NCBI RefSeq assembly: GCF_006716185.1
Contig: NZ_VFOP01000001.1
Location: 806,001 to 870,000, forward strand
Source of the DNA: Ornithinicoccus hortensis
Lineage (GTDB): Bacteria > Actinomycetota > Actinomycetes > Actinomycetales > Dermatophilaceae
Length of the DNA: 64,000 bases
Direction: 5' to 3'
Both the position numbers and the translations under genes were made by a program. Below the pieces are notes generated by a model. That model was not told the DNA's origin and did not search any database. It worked only from the letters and a program-made list of their open reading frames with translations. Positions within the stretch are counted from its first letter, which is position 1. The number at the start of each line of letters is the position of its first letter. Shown here piece by piece: positions 51,742-61,454 of this stretch.

Positions 51742-53676
51742 TCACCAGTTGGTGATCCGGCCACCCTCCATGGTCGCCAGGTCGAACCGGGAGAGGCCCT
51801 CGTAGTCGACGGCGAAGAGTTGGTCGCCGACGACCAGGACCCGGGCGGGGCCCTCGCCCCAACTGCCCTTCGCGGTCGTGGCCCGGGGCCCCTCGGTGAG
51901 GACGGACCCGTCGATGGTGCCGGTGAGCACGCCGCCGAAGTTCTCCTTCTCGTCCTCGGCCCAACTGTTGGCCGGAAGGAAGACCTGACCCGTGGCGGGC
52001 CAGAAGAGGAAGGCCCGGTGGTCCCACTCGATCGGGGAGTAGGTGTCCGCCCAGGACAGCAGGCCTACCCGTTGCGGGTCCGAGGGGTCGGCGATGTCGA
52101 ACAACGAGACCTGCAGCCCCTCGGTCGCGCCGGTCTCGACGTCGGCGCCCTGCCCGACCCCGAGGAGCAGGTCCTCCCCGACCGGGTGCAGGTATGCCGA
52201 ATAGCCGGGGATCTTGAGCTCGCCCAACAGCGCGGGAGCCGTGGGGTCGGAGGTGTCCACCAGGTAGAGCGGGTCGACCTGGCGGAAGGTGACCACGGCG
52301 GCCAGGTCCGCGGACAGGTAGCGCACCGCGTGGATCTGCTCGGTCTTGCCGAGCCCGTCGACCCGGCCGGTCTCGACCAGTTCGTTGCCCTCCTCCCGGA
52401 GCACAATCAGGGCGGACTCGGAGTCCGGCGACTGCCCCCAGGTGTCCCCGGTGGTGGTCGCCACCCGGATGGTGCCGTCCTGCTCGTCGAGGGCGAACTG
52501 GTTCAGCAGCCAGCCCTGCACCGTCCCCGAGGCGACGTAGTCGGTCGCGGCGGGGTCGCTGATGTCGAAGGTGTGCAGGTCGGTGGCGCTCTCGGGGGGC
52601 TCGGCCAGGTCGGTCGCCCAGCCCATCGACCAGAGGTCCCAGGGGCTGGTGGCGACGACGAGGCGGTCGTGGGAGGCGTAGACGGTCTGGCCCGAGGCCA
52701 CGAGTCCGGTGCCCGTGGTGGGCTCGAGGGCGTCGGTGGTGAGGTCGAAGGTCAGGACCGACAGGGTCGAGAGGCCGCTGAACTGCCGCGGGCTCGAGAT
52801 GTCCGCGCAGTCGAGCACGGGGCGGGTTTCTTGCACGGCGCCCGTGGCGTCCAGCACCTGCAGGTGGGGCACCCAGTCCTCGATGGTGCTCCTGGCGATG
52901 ATCGCCCGGTTGGCCTCCTCGGCTGCCGCTTCCGAGGCCATCGACCCGGTCCGGGGGTAGTTCAGGGCCAACCCCTGCGGTGGGGTCACCATCACCATCC
53001 GCACCGAGCCGTCGATCATCCGGGCCGACCGGTAGTCGCCCTCCAGCCGGATCGAGCCCCGGACCTCGGGCGCAGCCGGGTCGGACAGGTCGATCCGGGT
53101 GACCACGGTCCGGGTGGACGGGAAGGCGGGCATCGTGTCCTCAGCGTGGCCCTGGTACCAGTCGGACCACTGGCCGGACAGCACGAGCAGGTCGTCGCCG
53201 TGCAGGAGCAGTTCGCCGGCGTAGGAGTTCCTGCCCGGCACCGGGATGGTGGACAGCAGGTCGCCACTGTCCACGTCGACGACCCGGACGGTGCCGTCCA
53301 GCGAGGTCACGATGATCTCCCCGTCGGTCTTGACCGTGTCGGCCTCGTCCACCCCGACTTCCTGGTTGTTGGTGCCCGAGTAATCCTCGCCGCTGCTGAG
53401 CGCGACGGCCGACTCCTGGAAGCCCCCGGCCTCCTCGGCCCCGTCGGCGGAGGCGGCCAACGCGTCGTCGCCGTACCCGACGCCGCCCCCGAACCCGTAG
53501 GGGCCGACCAGGTCCGAGGCGTTGTCCTGGAAGTAGCCGAGCAGGTCCGTGCAGTCGGTGAACGGGGTCAGCAGGGCACCGCCCAGCACTCTCGTGGTGA
53601 GCTGCGGCGCGGCCGAGCAGCCGGCCAGCAGCAGGGGGACGACGGTCAGTGACGCGAGGGCTGGGCGAAGGCGCAT
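51742..53676 (-). CDS. beta-propeller lipoprotein (PF09826-like)
   Basis: 644 residues from ATG 53676. Lipobox PLLLAGC. After a linker (to about 70) comes a C-terminal secreted propeller with signature segments NNQEVGVDEADTVKTDGEII and YVVDTSDPTAPALLG-like blades (IDLSDPAAPEVRGSI, LVDTSDPTAPALLGEL, FDIADPSDPQRVG). Matches the secreted beta-propeller family found in archaea and Gram-positives, sometimes beside proteases. Function unknown. Confidence 0.82.
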   Translation of the reverse strand: MRLRPALASLTVVPLLLAGCSAAPQLTTRVLGGALLTPFTDCTDLLGYFQDNASDLVGPYGFGGGVGYGDDALAASADGAEEAGGFQESAVALSSGEDYSGTNNQEVGVDEADTVKTDGEIIVTSLDGTVRVVDVDSGDLLSTIPVPGRNSYAGELLLHGDDLLVLSGQWSDWYQGHAEDTMPAFPSTRTVVTRIDLSDPAAPEVRGSIRLEGDYRSARMIDGSVRMVMVTPPQGLALNYPRTGSMASEAAAEEANRAIIARSTIEDWVPHLQVLDATGAVQETRPVLDCADISSPRQFSGLSTLSVLTFDLTTDALEPTTGTGLVASGQTVYASHDRLVVATSPWDLWSMGWATDLAEPPESATDLHTFDISDPAATDYVASGTVQGWLLNQFALDEQDGTIRVATTTGDTWGQSPDSESALIVLREEGNELVETGRVDGLGKTEQIHAVRYLSADLAAVVTFRQVDPLYLVDTSDPTAPALLGELKIPGYSAYLHPVGEDLLLGVGQGADVETGATEGLQVSLFDIADPSDPQRVGLLSWADTYSPIEWDHRAFLFWPATGQVFLPANSWAEDEKENFGGVLTGTIDGSVLTEGPRATTAKGSWGEGPARVLVVGDQLFAVDYEGLSRFDLATMEGGRITNW

Positions 53677-53805
53677 GGCGGGCTCCACGGTGAGTGCCGG
53701 TGCTGACCTCGGTATGACGCGGGTCACGGTGCTCCGGTTCCCACCGGTTCGGCTCCGTTTCCGACCGGTCTGCGGCGGGCTGCGGGAGGTGGCTCGAGGA
53801 AGGTG

Positions 53806-55008
53806 TCAGGCGGCGCTCTGGGGCGTCGCCCGACGGTGATGCACCAGGGCCAGCACGATCCCGAGGACCAGGATCGCGCCGGACAGGAGCAGCCCGGAGC
53901 CGAGGTCGTGGGTGCGGTCCGAGACCCACCCGGTGAGCGACGGGCCGACGGTCTGGCCCAGCCCGAAGGCCACCGTCGCGAAGCCCAGACCGGCCGTCCA
54001 GTGCGGCTGCGGCAGCGTCTCGCGGACGCTGATGCTGATGGCGGTCACGCAGGCCAGGAAGGTGCCACCGACCAGGACGCCGGACAGGTAGGCCGCGGCC
54101 GTCCCGCCGACGAAGACCGGCAGCACCGTCCCGACGGTGAGCACGGACAGCACCACCGCCATGCCCCGGGCGCCGCCGACCCGGCCGAAGACCGGGCCCC
54201 AGCCGGGCGAGAGCCACGCGGCGACCCCCACCAGCACCCAGAAGCCCGCGATCAGCGGACCGCTCATCCCGCTGTCGGCGAGGAAGGCGGTCATGAAGGT
54301 GAGGTAGGCGATGTACCCCAGCCCGAAGCAGGTGTAGGCGGCGACGACCCAGCCGATGGCGCCCCGGTCCCACCGGGCCGCGCCGGGGGACGCGGGGGCG
54401 GGGTCACGCACGCCGCGCGCACTGACCGTGGCCAGGAGGGAGGCGAGCAGGGAAAGGACGCCCAGCACCAGCCAGCCCTGGCGCCACCCCGTGCCCCCCG
54501 TCGCAGACAGCACCCACGGGACCAGCACCCCGGCCAGGGCGATGCCGGCCCCGACGCCGCCGTAGTAGACGCCCAGCATGAGGGCGGCACGGCCGCGGGT
54601 GGCCCGGTGGCTGGCCTCGGCGACCAGCCCGCCGCCGATGACGAAGGCCAGCCCCCCGCCGAACCCGGCGGCCAGGCGCACGAGCAGCAGCACGGCATAC
54701 CAGTCGCTGGCGGCGGTGAGGGCGATCGCGACCGTCGTGGTCCACACCCCCCACAGGAACACCCGCCGGGAGCCGAGGCGCCGGGCGAGCGGCGCGGCGA
54801 TCACGGCCCCCAGGAGGTAGCCGGCCGCGTTGGAGGTGTTCATCGCGCCGGCCTGCGCGTAGCTCCACGCCAGCTCCTCCCGCATGGAGGGCAGCAGCAT
54901 GGCGTAGGCGAACCGGGCCAGGCCGAGCGCGATCAGCGGCCCGGCGGACAGGCCGAGGGCCACGGCCGTGCTGCCGTGACCCTCCTGCCGTGTCGGACCC
55001 GTCGTCAT
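53806..55008 (-). CDS. major facilitator superfamily transporter
   Basis: 400 residues from ATG 55008, 12 predicted membrane helices. MFS features: PLARRLGSRRVFLWGVWTTT (loop 2-3 G-x-x-x-D/R-x-x-G-R-R-like pattern), AAGFGGGLAFVIGGGLVAEA and a C-terminal half of similar layout. Substrate unknown; resembles YbfB/CynX-like sugar or anion transporters. The gene ends with a short His/Arg tail. Confidence 0.85.
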   Translation of the reverse strand: MTTGPTRQEGHGSTAVALGLSAGPLIALGLARFAYAMLLPSMREELAWSYAQAGAMNTSNAAGYLLGAVIAAPLARRLGSRRVFLWGVWTTTVAIALTAASDWYAVLLLVRLAAGFGGGLAFVIGGGLVAEASHRATRGRAALMLGVYYGGVGAGIALAGVLVPWVLSATGGTGWRQGWLVLGVLSLLASLLATVSARGVRDPAPASPGAARWDRGAIGWVVAAYTCFGLGYIAYLTFMTAFLADSGMSGPLIAGFWVLVGVAAWLSPGWGPVFGRVGGARGMAVVLSVLTVGTVLPVFVGGTAAAYLSGVLVGGTFLACVTAISISVRETLPQPHWTAGLGFATVAFGLGQTVGPSLTGWVSDRTHDLGSGLLLSGAILVLGIVLALVHHRRATPQSAA

Positions 55009-55017
55009 CCGGACGGT

Positions 55018-55371
55018 TCAGACACCGCTCACGGCGAAGTACGTTCGCCGCTCACGGGCCCGACCGTGCTGGTCGTAGTCGATGAAGTCGGCGAAACCGA
55101 GGGTGCGCTCCGTCCCGTCCTTCAGGCGCCCGGTGAAGCTGCCGCGGACGGCCACGGAGGAGCCGTCCACCACGAGCTCGTCCAACGTATGCCGACCCTC
55201 GGCGATCACCCGTTCGCCACCGTAGAACTCGGCCAGGGCGGCACGACCGACCATCGGTTCGTAGCCGGGACGGTGGTAGACGGCGTCGTCGGCGAACCAG
55301 TCGAGGACGCCCTCGACGTCGTTGGCGTCGACGGTCGCGTAGTAGTGGCGGGTGCGTTCGGCCAGGTCCAT
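55018..55371 (-). CDS. NTF2-like/SnoaL-fold protein
   Basis: 117 residues. ATG at 55371 overlaps the dehydrogenase stop (TGATG). Pattern of a cone-shaped NTF2-like fold: YYATVDANDVEGVLDWFADD, YHRPGYEPMVGRAALAEFY, FADFIDYDQHGRARERRTYF. These often bind or isomerise small hydrophobic substrates; specific role not evident. The MFS gene follows within 10 bases, so the three form one unit. Confidence 0.82.
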   Translation of the reverse strand: MDLAERTRHYYATVDANDVEGVLDWFADDAVYHRPGYEPMVGRAALAEFYGGERVIAEGRHTLDELVVDGSSVAVRGSFTGRLKDGTERTLGFADFIDYDQHGRARERRTYFAVSGV

Positions 55372-56438
55372 CAGTGGTCCTCTCGTGCGGTGGCGAGGCG
55401 GCGGGCCGCACGGTCTCGGGCGGCATCCTCCGGGGTCAGGTCGCGGTCCTCCGCCTCGGCGAGGATGTCGGTGACCCGGTCGCCGATCTCCTCCAGGGCG
55501 GTGCTGAGCTGTATGTCGGACCAGCCGGCGATCCCGGCGTGCACCTGGATGACGCCGCCGGCGTTCGCCACGAAGTCCGGCACGACCGTCACCCCGGCGG
55601 CGCGCAGCGCAGCCCCGGCCTCCGGGGAGTCCAGGGTGTCGTTGGCGGCGCCCGCGACCACCCGGGCGCGGACCTTCCCGACGTTGTCGACCGTGAGGAC
55701 GCGGGCGATCGCGCACGGGGCGAAGACGTCGCAGTCGGTGAACGGCGCCTCCGCGGGGTCGACCACGGTGCTGCCGCTCCCGAGTTCCTCGGCGAGGGCG
55801 TCCGCCCTGGCTGCGTCGATGTCGGCGACCGCCACGACCGCGCCGTCCGCGGCCGCCTGCCGGGCCAGGCTGGCGCCGACGTGACCGGTGCCCTGCACGG
55901 TCACCCGCACCCCGTCCATGTCGCGGCCCAGGGCGTGCCGCACACCGGCCCGCATGGCCGCGTAGACCCCGCGCGCGGTGTACGGGCCCGGGTCGACCTC
56001 GTCGCAGAACGCCCTGGCGCCGCGGGACTCGATGAGGCGCATGTCCTGCGGGGTGGTGCCCATGTCGACGCCGGGGACGTAGCTGCCGGCGGTCCGGGCC
56101 ACGAAGTCACCGAACCGGGCCAGCACGGCCTCCCGTTCGGCACCCTGGAGCGGCAGGTCGCCGGTGGCCATGATGACGGACTTGGCGCCGCCGTAGGGCA
56201 GGTTGGCGAGGGCGTGCTTGAGGGTCATCGCCGCCGCCAGGCGTTGGGCCTCCACCACGGCGGCCGCGGGTGAGGGATACCAGCGCCACCGGGTGCCGCC
56301 GAACCCGGGGCCCAGGGTGGTGTCGTCGATCGCGATCACTGCCCGGAGGCCGACCGTGTCGTCCCGGCAGGTGATCACCTGCTCGGAGGCGAACAACTCG
56401 GGGTCCGCCTGTCCGGGGTTCGTGCGTTGGCTGCCCAT
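55371..56438 (-). CDS. Leu/Phe/Val-type amino-acid dehydrogenase
   Basis: 355 residues from ATG 56438. Glu/Leu/Phe/Val dehydrogenase family: FGGTRWRWYPS substrate loop, MTLKHALANLPYGGAKSVIM with the catalytic Lys residues, PGVDMGTTPQDM and Rossmann motif VQGTGHVGASLARQAA. NAD-dependent oxidative deamination of branched-chain or aromatic amino acids. First gene of a unit with the NTF2-like and MFS genes. Confidence 0.9.
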   Translation of the reverse strand: MGSQRTNPGQADPELFASEQVITCRDDTVGLRAVIAIDDTTLGPGFGGTRWRWYPSPAAAVVEAQRLAAAMTLKHALANLPYGGAKSVIMATGDLPLQGAEREAVLARFGDFVARTAGSYVPGVDMGTTPQDMRLIESRGARAFCDEVDPGPYTARGVYAAMRAGVRHALGRDMDGVRVTVQGTGHVGASLARQAAADGAVVAVADIDAARADALAEELGSGSTVVDPAEAPFTDCDVFAPCAIARVLTVDNVGKVRARVVAGAANDTLDSPEAGAALRAAGVTVVPDFVANAGGVIQVHAGIAGWSDIQLSTALEEIGDRVTDILAEAEDRDLTPEDAARDRAARRLATAREDH

Positions 56439-56470
56439 ATCGGCATCCCATCACACGCGGTCCGGCCGGG

Positions 56471-56953
56471 TCAGTCGGGCTCTGCGTCCCACGGGTAGCC
56501 GTGGTCGAGGAAGGCACGACGCACGACCGCCTTGCCGCCCTCGACGTCCCCCTTGAACAGGGTCCTGCCATGCTCGGTCTCCATCACCACGGAGCTGCCG
56601 TCCCGGTACACCGTCGCGACCTGCTCCCGCCGGATGGTGCGCTGCTGACCCTTCTGCTCGACCCGGATCTGCGCGGCGTCGATGTGCAGCACGGGGGAGT
56701 CGTGGATGACGTAGAGGCCGAAGACCGCGCCGAGGGCGAGGCCGGCGAGCGGGACCACCCACGCGGCCCAGGGCTGGTCGGCCGAGGCGATGAGCTCCAG
56801 CGGGCCCTGGAAGGGTGCCCACGGAAGTCCGGCCACCCATCCCGCCAACGGACGGATCACCAGTCCGAGGACCAGGCCCGCGAGCCCGAAGCCTCCGACC
56901 ACCATCAGGTGGGCGCCTCGATCGAACCCCAGTCGTGTCGGTGCTGTCCCCAT
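56471..56953 (-). CDS. YqeB-like membrane protein
   Basis: 160 residues from ATG 56953. Two membrane helices (about 17-40 and 63-82) with a short loop, then a soluble PH-like C-terminal domain (IDAAQIRVEQKGQQRTIRREQVATVYRDG, EHGRTLFKG; quoted in parts). Fits small actinobacterial YqeB-family proteins; role unknown. Confidence 0.68.
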   Translation of the reverse strand: MGTAPTRLGFDRGAHLMVVGGFGLAGLVLGLVIRPLAGWVAGLPWAPFQGPLELIASADQPWAAWVVPLAGLALGAVFGLYVIHDSPVLHIDAAQIRVEQKGQQRTIRREQVATVYRDGSSVVMETEHGRTLFKGDVEGGKAVVRRAFLDHGYPWDAEPD

Positions 56954-57016
56954 GGCCTCATTCCACCACGGACAGCGTCGCGGACGGCTGACCCGACCGC
57001 GACGATGCCGTGCAGG

Positions 57017-58417
57017 TCAGAGGTTGATCATGTGGCCGGCGATGCCGTGCAGCGCCTCCTTGACGGCCTCGCCCAGCGTCGGGTGGGCGAAGACGACGCG
57101 GGACAGCTCGTCCGCGGTCAGGTCCCAGGTCTGCGCAGCGTTCAGGATCGGCAGCAGCTCGGTGGCGTCCGGGCCGATGATGTGCGCACCGATGATCTCG
57201 TTGTGCTCGGCGTCGGCCACGATCTTGGCGAACCCGACACCGGCACCCAGACCCATCGCCTTGCCGTTGGCCGAGAACGGGAACTTGGCGACCTTGACCT
57301 GGTAGCCCTTCTCCTTGGCCTGCTCCTCGGAGTAGCCCATCGAGGCGATCTGCGGGTGGCAGTAGGTCGCGCGCGGGATGAAGTCGAAGTCGATCTCCTG
57401 GGTCTCCTCGCCCGCGAGGGTCTCGGCGGCGACGATGCCCATGGCCTCCGCCGTGTGCGCCAGCATCAGCTTGCCGGTGACGTCGCCGATCGCGTAGACC
57501 CCGTCGACGTTGGTGCGGCCGCGGCTGTCGACCTTGATGGCGCCGCGCTCGGTCGTCTCGACCCCGATCGCGTCCAGGCCGTACCCCTCCAGGCGCGGCG
57601 CGAAGCCGATCGCCGAGAGCAGGCGGTCGGCCTCGAGCACCTGGGAGTCCCCGCCGGAGGCCGGGGAGACGGTGACCTTGACGCCGCTGCCGGTGTCCTC
57701 GACGGACTCCACCTTGGTGGAGGTCAGCACCTTCACACCGAGCTTCTTGTAGTGCTTGGCCAGCTCCTTGGAGACCTCGGCGTCCTCGGTGGGCACCATC
57801 CGGTCCAGGAACTCCACGATCGTCACGTCGACGCCGAAGTTGGCCAGCACGTAGGCGAACTCGACACCGATCGCCCCGGACCCGGCGATGATGATGGACC
57901 CCGGCAGGTCGGCGTCGAGGATCTGCTCCTCGTAGGTCACCACGTTGTCGCTGACCTGCACGCCCGGGATCATCCGGGTGGTCGCGCCGGTGGCCAGGAT
58001 CAGGTGGTCGTAGGTCAGTTCCTGGGAGCCGCCGTCGTTGAGCTCGACGGTCATCGAGGTCGGCGAGGTCAGCGTGCCCCAGCCGTCGACCTCGGTGATC
58101 TTGTTCTTCTTCATCAGGAAGTGGACGCCCTTGACGATCCCGGCGGACACGTCCCGGCTGCGCTTGTGGGTCGGGCCGAAGGACATCGTGGCCTCGCCCT
58201 CGATGCCGTACTTGGCCTTCTCGTGGTGCAGCGTGTGCGCCAGCTCGGCGTTCTTCAGCAGGGCCTTGGACGGGATACAGCCGACGTTGAGACAGACACC
58301 ACCCCAGTACTTCTTCTCCACGACTGCGACCTTCTTGCCCAGCTGGGACGCGCGGATCGCCGCAACGTACCCGCCGGGTCCGGCTCCGAGGACAACGACG
58401 TCAAAGTGATCGGCCAT
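57017..58417 (-). CDS. lpdA: dihydrolipoyl dehydrogenase (E3)
   Basis: 466 residues from ATG 58417, with a CATACT box 6 bases upstream (possible leaderless start). FAD motif [10 protein letters not shown], redox-active Cys42 and Cys47 in [16 protein letters not shown] motif [12 protein letters not shown], and His/Glu dyad HPTLGE near the C-terminus. Reoxidises lipoyl groups of 2-oxo acid dehydrogenase complexes; the other subunits are not in this window. Confidence 0.96.
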   Translation of the reverse strand: MADHFDVVVLGAGPGGYVAAIRASQLGKKVAVVEKKYWGGVCLNVGCIPSKALLKNAELAHTLHHEKAKYGIEGEATMSFGPTHKRSRDVSAGIVKGVHFLMKKNKITEVDGWGTLTSPTSMTVELNDGGSQELTYDHLILATGATTRMIPGVQVSDNVVTYEEQILDADLPGSIIIAGSGAIGVEFAYVLANFGVDVTIVEFLDRMVPTEDAEVSKELAKHYKKLGVKVLTSTKVESVEDTGSGVKVTVSPASGGDSQVLEADRLLSAIGFAPRLEGYGLDAIGVETTERGAIKVDSRGRTNVDGVYAIGDVTGKLMLAHTAEAMGIVAAETLAGEETQEIDFDFIPRATYCHPQIASMGYSEEQAKEKGYQVKVAKFPFSANGKAMGLGAGVGFAKIVADAEHNEIIGAHIIGPDATELLPILNAAQTWDLTADELSRVVFAHPTLGEAVKEALHGIAGHMINL

Positions 58418-58907
58418 GGCGACAGTATGCCGTCCGGACGGAACCCGCGTCAGGTGCGGGTCGAGCGTGTTCGGCCCGTCCGGGAACGTTCGGGATCGTT
58501 CGCCGGTGTCCCCGGGGCGGCCCAGACTGTGGGGACGACGCGCAGTGCGGCGTGTCTACATCTCCCGAGCGAGGGCGGCACCCGGGTCCCGGAGTCAGCA
58601 CCGGGTCGGGTGTCGAGGCACCGGACGCGTTCTTGGGGAGTCACGCCCCCGGTCCAGCGGCAACCGCCGCGAGCCGGAGGAGTGGCAGCGCCGGTGCGCA
58701 GCCTCGCCCGGAGCGTGAGGCCCGTGCGGCCTCCGGCGCACCGCTGTCGGGACCACACCGGTCCCGGCAGCGGTGCGTCCGGGTCACTGGAGGAGGTCGA
58801 GATGGGCGTCGTACCACCGGGTCCGGTGCTGCCGCAGGGGGGCAGCACCGGGGGCCGGGTCGCCTATGCTGCTGCCCGGAGCCTCCAGCTGGGAGTGGGT
58901 GGGAAGC
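58418..58907. other. intergenic region with two strong hairpins upstream of the NB-ARC gene
   Basis: 490 bases without a gene I can defend. Hairpin 1: 58737-58754 with 58760-58777 (18 bp, one G-U pair, 5-base loop). Hairpin 2: 58823-58833 with 58841-58851 (11 bp perfect, arm CCGGTGCTGCC). A TATGCT -10-like box at 58865-58870 would start the NB-ARC transcript about 30 bases before its ATG. Confidence 0.55.
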
Positions 58908-61406
58908 ATGACCTCGTCGTCCCCGGTCACCGACCGGGCCCCCGTCCCGCTGGCCGCCACCTCCATCGACGACCTCGTCGCCGCGCTGCGGGGGTTGCGC
59001 GGCTGGGCCGGCAACCCGTCCTACGCCACGCTGGCCAAGCGGGTCGCGCAGGCGCGGCTGGCCCGGGGTGTCCCGCCGAGCGAGGCCACGCCAGGGCGGG
59101 TGACCGTCTACGACTGCTTCCGGGAGGGGCGGCGTCGGTTGGACTCCGACCTGGTGATCAGCCTGGTGGCGGTGCTGGGGGCGGACCGGGAGGCGCAGGC
59201 GGTGTGGCGCCAGGCGATCCGTAGGGTGCTGATGCCCGGTGCGGGCCCGGTGCAGGCCGAGGCCGTGCTGCACCCGGCGCCCCCGGAGGCCTTCGTCGGC
59301 AGGGAGAGGGCGCTGGCGGAGCTGGCCCGGCTGCTGGACGGTTCCGGGGTGGGCGCGGTCGTGCTGGACGGTATGCCGGGCGCCGGGAAGACCTCGCTGG
59401 CGGTCCGGGCTGCGCACGACCTGAGTGCGCGGCTGGGCGCCCCCGACCCCGTCCTGGTCAACCTGCGCGGCTTCTCCGCCGACCGGCAACCGGTGGACCC
59501 GGACTCCGTCGCGGACGCGTTGTTGCGGGCGCTGTCCCCGGGGGAGGTGCCGGTGGCCGGGCAGCGGTTCGCCGCGTTGCAGGCCCTGCTCGCCCGGGAG
59601 CCGGTGGTGCTGATCCTGGACAACGCCGCCACCGCGGACCAGGTGGCGCCCCTGCTGCCCCCGCCCGGCGGTCCGAGCCGGGCCCTCGTCACGACCCGGC
59701 AACAGCTGCCCGGTCTGGACCGGGGCGTGCGCCGGCTCCAGCTCGGCGCCCTCGACCCCGCCGGGGCGCGGGAGGTGCTGATCGCGGCGGCCGGCCAGCC
59801 GCTGCCCGACGACGCCGCGGTGGAGGGGCTGGCCCGCCTGGCGGGCTACCTCCCGCTCGCGCTGTCCCTGATGGGCCGCCGGGTCGCGGCCCGTCCCGAC
59901 TGGCCGCTGGGTGACCACCTCGCGTCCTACCGGGAGCGGTTGGACCGGCTGCAACTGGACGACGGTGTGGAGGTCGCCCTCGGGGTCTCGTATGCCGCGC
60001 TCGCGGAGGGCGACCGGCACGTGCTGCGCGCCTGCGCCCGGCACCCGGGACAGACCTTCGGCGCGGATGCCGTCGCCGCGCTCACCGACACCGCGCCCAC
60101 CGGCAGCACGCCCGACAGCGGAGACGCGACCACCGACGGACTCCGGCCGGCGCTCGATCGCCTCGTCGCGGCGAGCCTGCTCCGGGAGACCGGTCGCGAC
60201 CGCTGGGAACTGCACGACCTCGTGCGCACGTTCGCTGCAGCCCGCTCGGTGGAGGAGGACGCCCCGTCCACGCGGAACCGGGCGACACGGCGGCTGTGCG
60301 ACCGGTACCTCGAGCAGGCGACGGAGGCCGTGGCCGCCCTCCACCCGCAGGCGGTCGACGACTGGGGGTGGGTCGACCGTGCCGAGCTGACGCCGTGGGA
60401 GGTGGGCGAGGCCCGGGACTGGCTGGACGCCGAGCGGGTCAACCTGCTGGCCTGTGCGGGATGGGCCTCGCGGCACCGGGTGGACCTGCCCGCGGTCCGG
60501 TTCGCGGCCGTCCTGGCGCACGACCTGTGGCAGCGCGGCGACGTCGAGACCACCCTGGAGGTGCACCGCGCCGCCATCGCCTCGGCCGCCGCGCTCGACG
60601 ACGCGCCCGGGGAGGCGCTGGCCCACCGGAACACCGGCAACACGCTGCTGCGCGCGGGCCGGTTCGAGCCGGCCCGACCGCATCTGGACCAGGCCCTGCG
60701 CCTGTTCCAGACGGCCGGGCACCCGGGCGGCGAGCAGTCCACGCTGTCCTCGCTGGCGATCCTGGCCAGCGCCATCGGGGACCAGGCCGGAGCGATCGAC
60801 ACCTTCCGCCGGCTCGTCGCACGGTTGCGGACGAGCGAGGAGCCGGGGGAACGCCTGGCGATCGCGCTGAGCAACCTGGCGGTGGCGCTGATCCGGGACG
60901 ACCGGAGGGCGGAGGGTCTGGCCCTGCTGGAGGAGTCGGCCGAGCTCGCCGCCCGGCACGGCTGGGCCGAGCGCGAGCGGAACGCACTGAGCAACATGGC
61001 CTACCTGCTGGTCGAACACGGCCGGCCGCAGGAGGGACTGGACGCCGCCGAGCGCGCCCTGGAACTGTCCGAGGAGGCGGACGACCCGGTGTCCGTCGGC
61101 TATGCCCGGAGCAACCTCGGGGTGGTCCTCGAGCACCTCGGGCGGCGGGACGAGGCGGATCAGCAGTGGCGGGCCGCGCTCGCCGCCGGGCGGTCCCTGG
61201 ACAGTCCCGAACTGGTCGCCTCCGTGCTCAACCACATCGGCGACGGGCACCGTGGGAGAGGGGATCTCGAGGGCGCGCGGACGGCATACGAGCAGGCGTT
61301 GGCCGTGGCCGAGGAGATCGCCGAGGCGACCGAGACGGCCCGGGCCCGGGAGGGGTTGGCCGCCGTGTCGGACGCGGTCGCCGACCCCGTCACCGACATC
61401 GTGTGA
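58908..61406 (+). CDS. NB-ARC (STAND) ATPase with C-terminal TPR repeats
   Basis: 832 residues from ATG 58908 after GGTGGGAAG; earlier in-frame ATGs at 58773 and 58866 are less likely. An N-terminal helical domain (about 15-110; LRGLRGWAGNPSYATLAKRV, then a basic stretch FREGRRRLDSDLVI) may bind DNA or act as adaptor. NB-ARC ATPase (about 135-420): P-loop GMPGAGKTSL, Walker B PVVLILDN, ALVTTRQQLPGL, GYLPLALSL. A winged-helix-like region (about 350-450) leads to TPR repeats (about 560-815; ALAHRNTGNTLLRAGRFEPA, ALSNMAYLLVEHGRPQEGLD). Resembles AfsR-like signal-transduction ATPases without the SARP domain. Trigger and output unknown. Confidence 0.85.
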   Translation: MTSSSPVTDRAPVPLAATSIDDLVAALRGLRGWAGNPSYATLAKRVAQARLARGVPPSEATPGRVTVYDCFREGRRRLDSDLVISLVAVLGADREAQAVWRQAIRRVLMPGAGPVQAEAVLHPAPPEAFVGRERALAELARLLDGSGVGAVVLDGMPGAGKTSLAVRAAHDLSARLGAPDPVLVNLRGFSADRQPVDPDSVADALLRALSPGEVPVAGQRFAALQALLAREPVVLILDNAATADQVAPLLPPPGGPSRALVTTRQQLPGLDRGVRRLQLGALDPAGAREVLIAAAGQPLPDDAAVEGLARLAGYLPLALSLMGRRVAARPDWPLGDHLASYRERLDRLQLDDGVEVALGVSYAALAEGDRHVLRACARHPGQTFGADAVAALTDTAPTGSTPDSGDATTDGLRPALDRLVAASLLRETGRDRWELHDLVRTFAAARSVEEDAPSTRNRATRRLCDRYLEQATEAVAALHPQAVDDWGWVDRAELTPWEVGEARDWLDAERVNLLACAGWASRHRVDLPAVRFAAVLAHDLWQRGDVETTLEVHRAAIASAAALDDAPGEALAHRNTGNTLLRAGRFEPARPHLDQALRLFQTAGHPGGEQSTLSSLAILASAIGDQAGAIDTFRRLVARLRTSEEPGERLAIALSNLAVALIRDDRRAEGLALLEESAELAARHGWAERERNALSNMAYLLVEHGRPQEGLDAAERALELSEEADDPVSVGYARSNLGVVLEHLGRRDEADQQWRAALAAGRSLDSPELVASVLNHIGDGHRGRGDLEGARTAYEQALAVAEEIAEATETARAREGLAAVSDAVADPVTDIV

Positions 61407-61418
61407 CCCGCGTCACGC

Positions 61419-61448
61419 TTGACAGAACCCATCACATGGGGTCATGGT
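61419..61448 (+). promoter_or_regulatory. promoter of the ilv leader
   Basis: Perfect -35 TTGACA (61419-61424), 18-bp spacer, -10 CATGGT (61443-61448), then 6 bases to ATG 61455 of the leader peptide, so the leader would be translated as a leaderless mRNA. Confidence 0.65.
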
Positions 61449-61454
61449 TGCCCC

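Noticed and set aside
58801-59224. Short plus-strand ORF with a GGAGG before ATG 58801
   Set aside because: It overlaps the NB-ARC gene in another frame, has Arg/Pro-rich shadow-like composition and would run through a hairpin.
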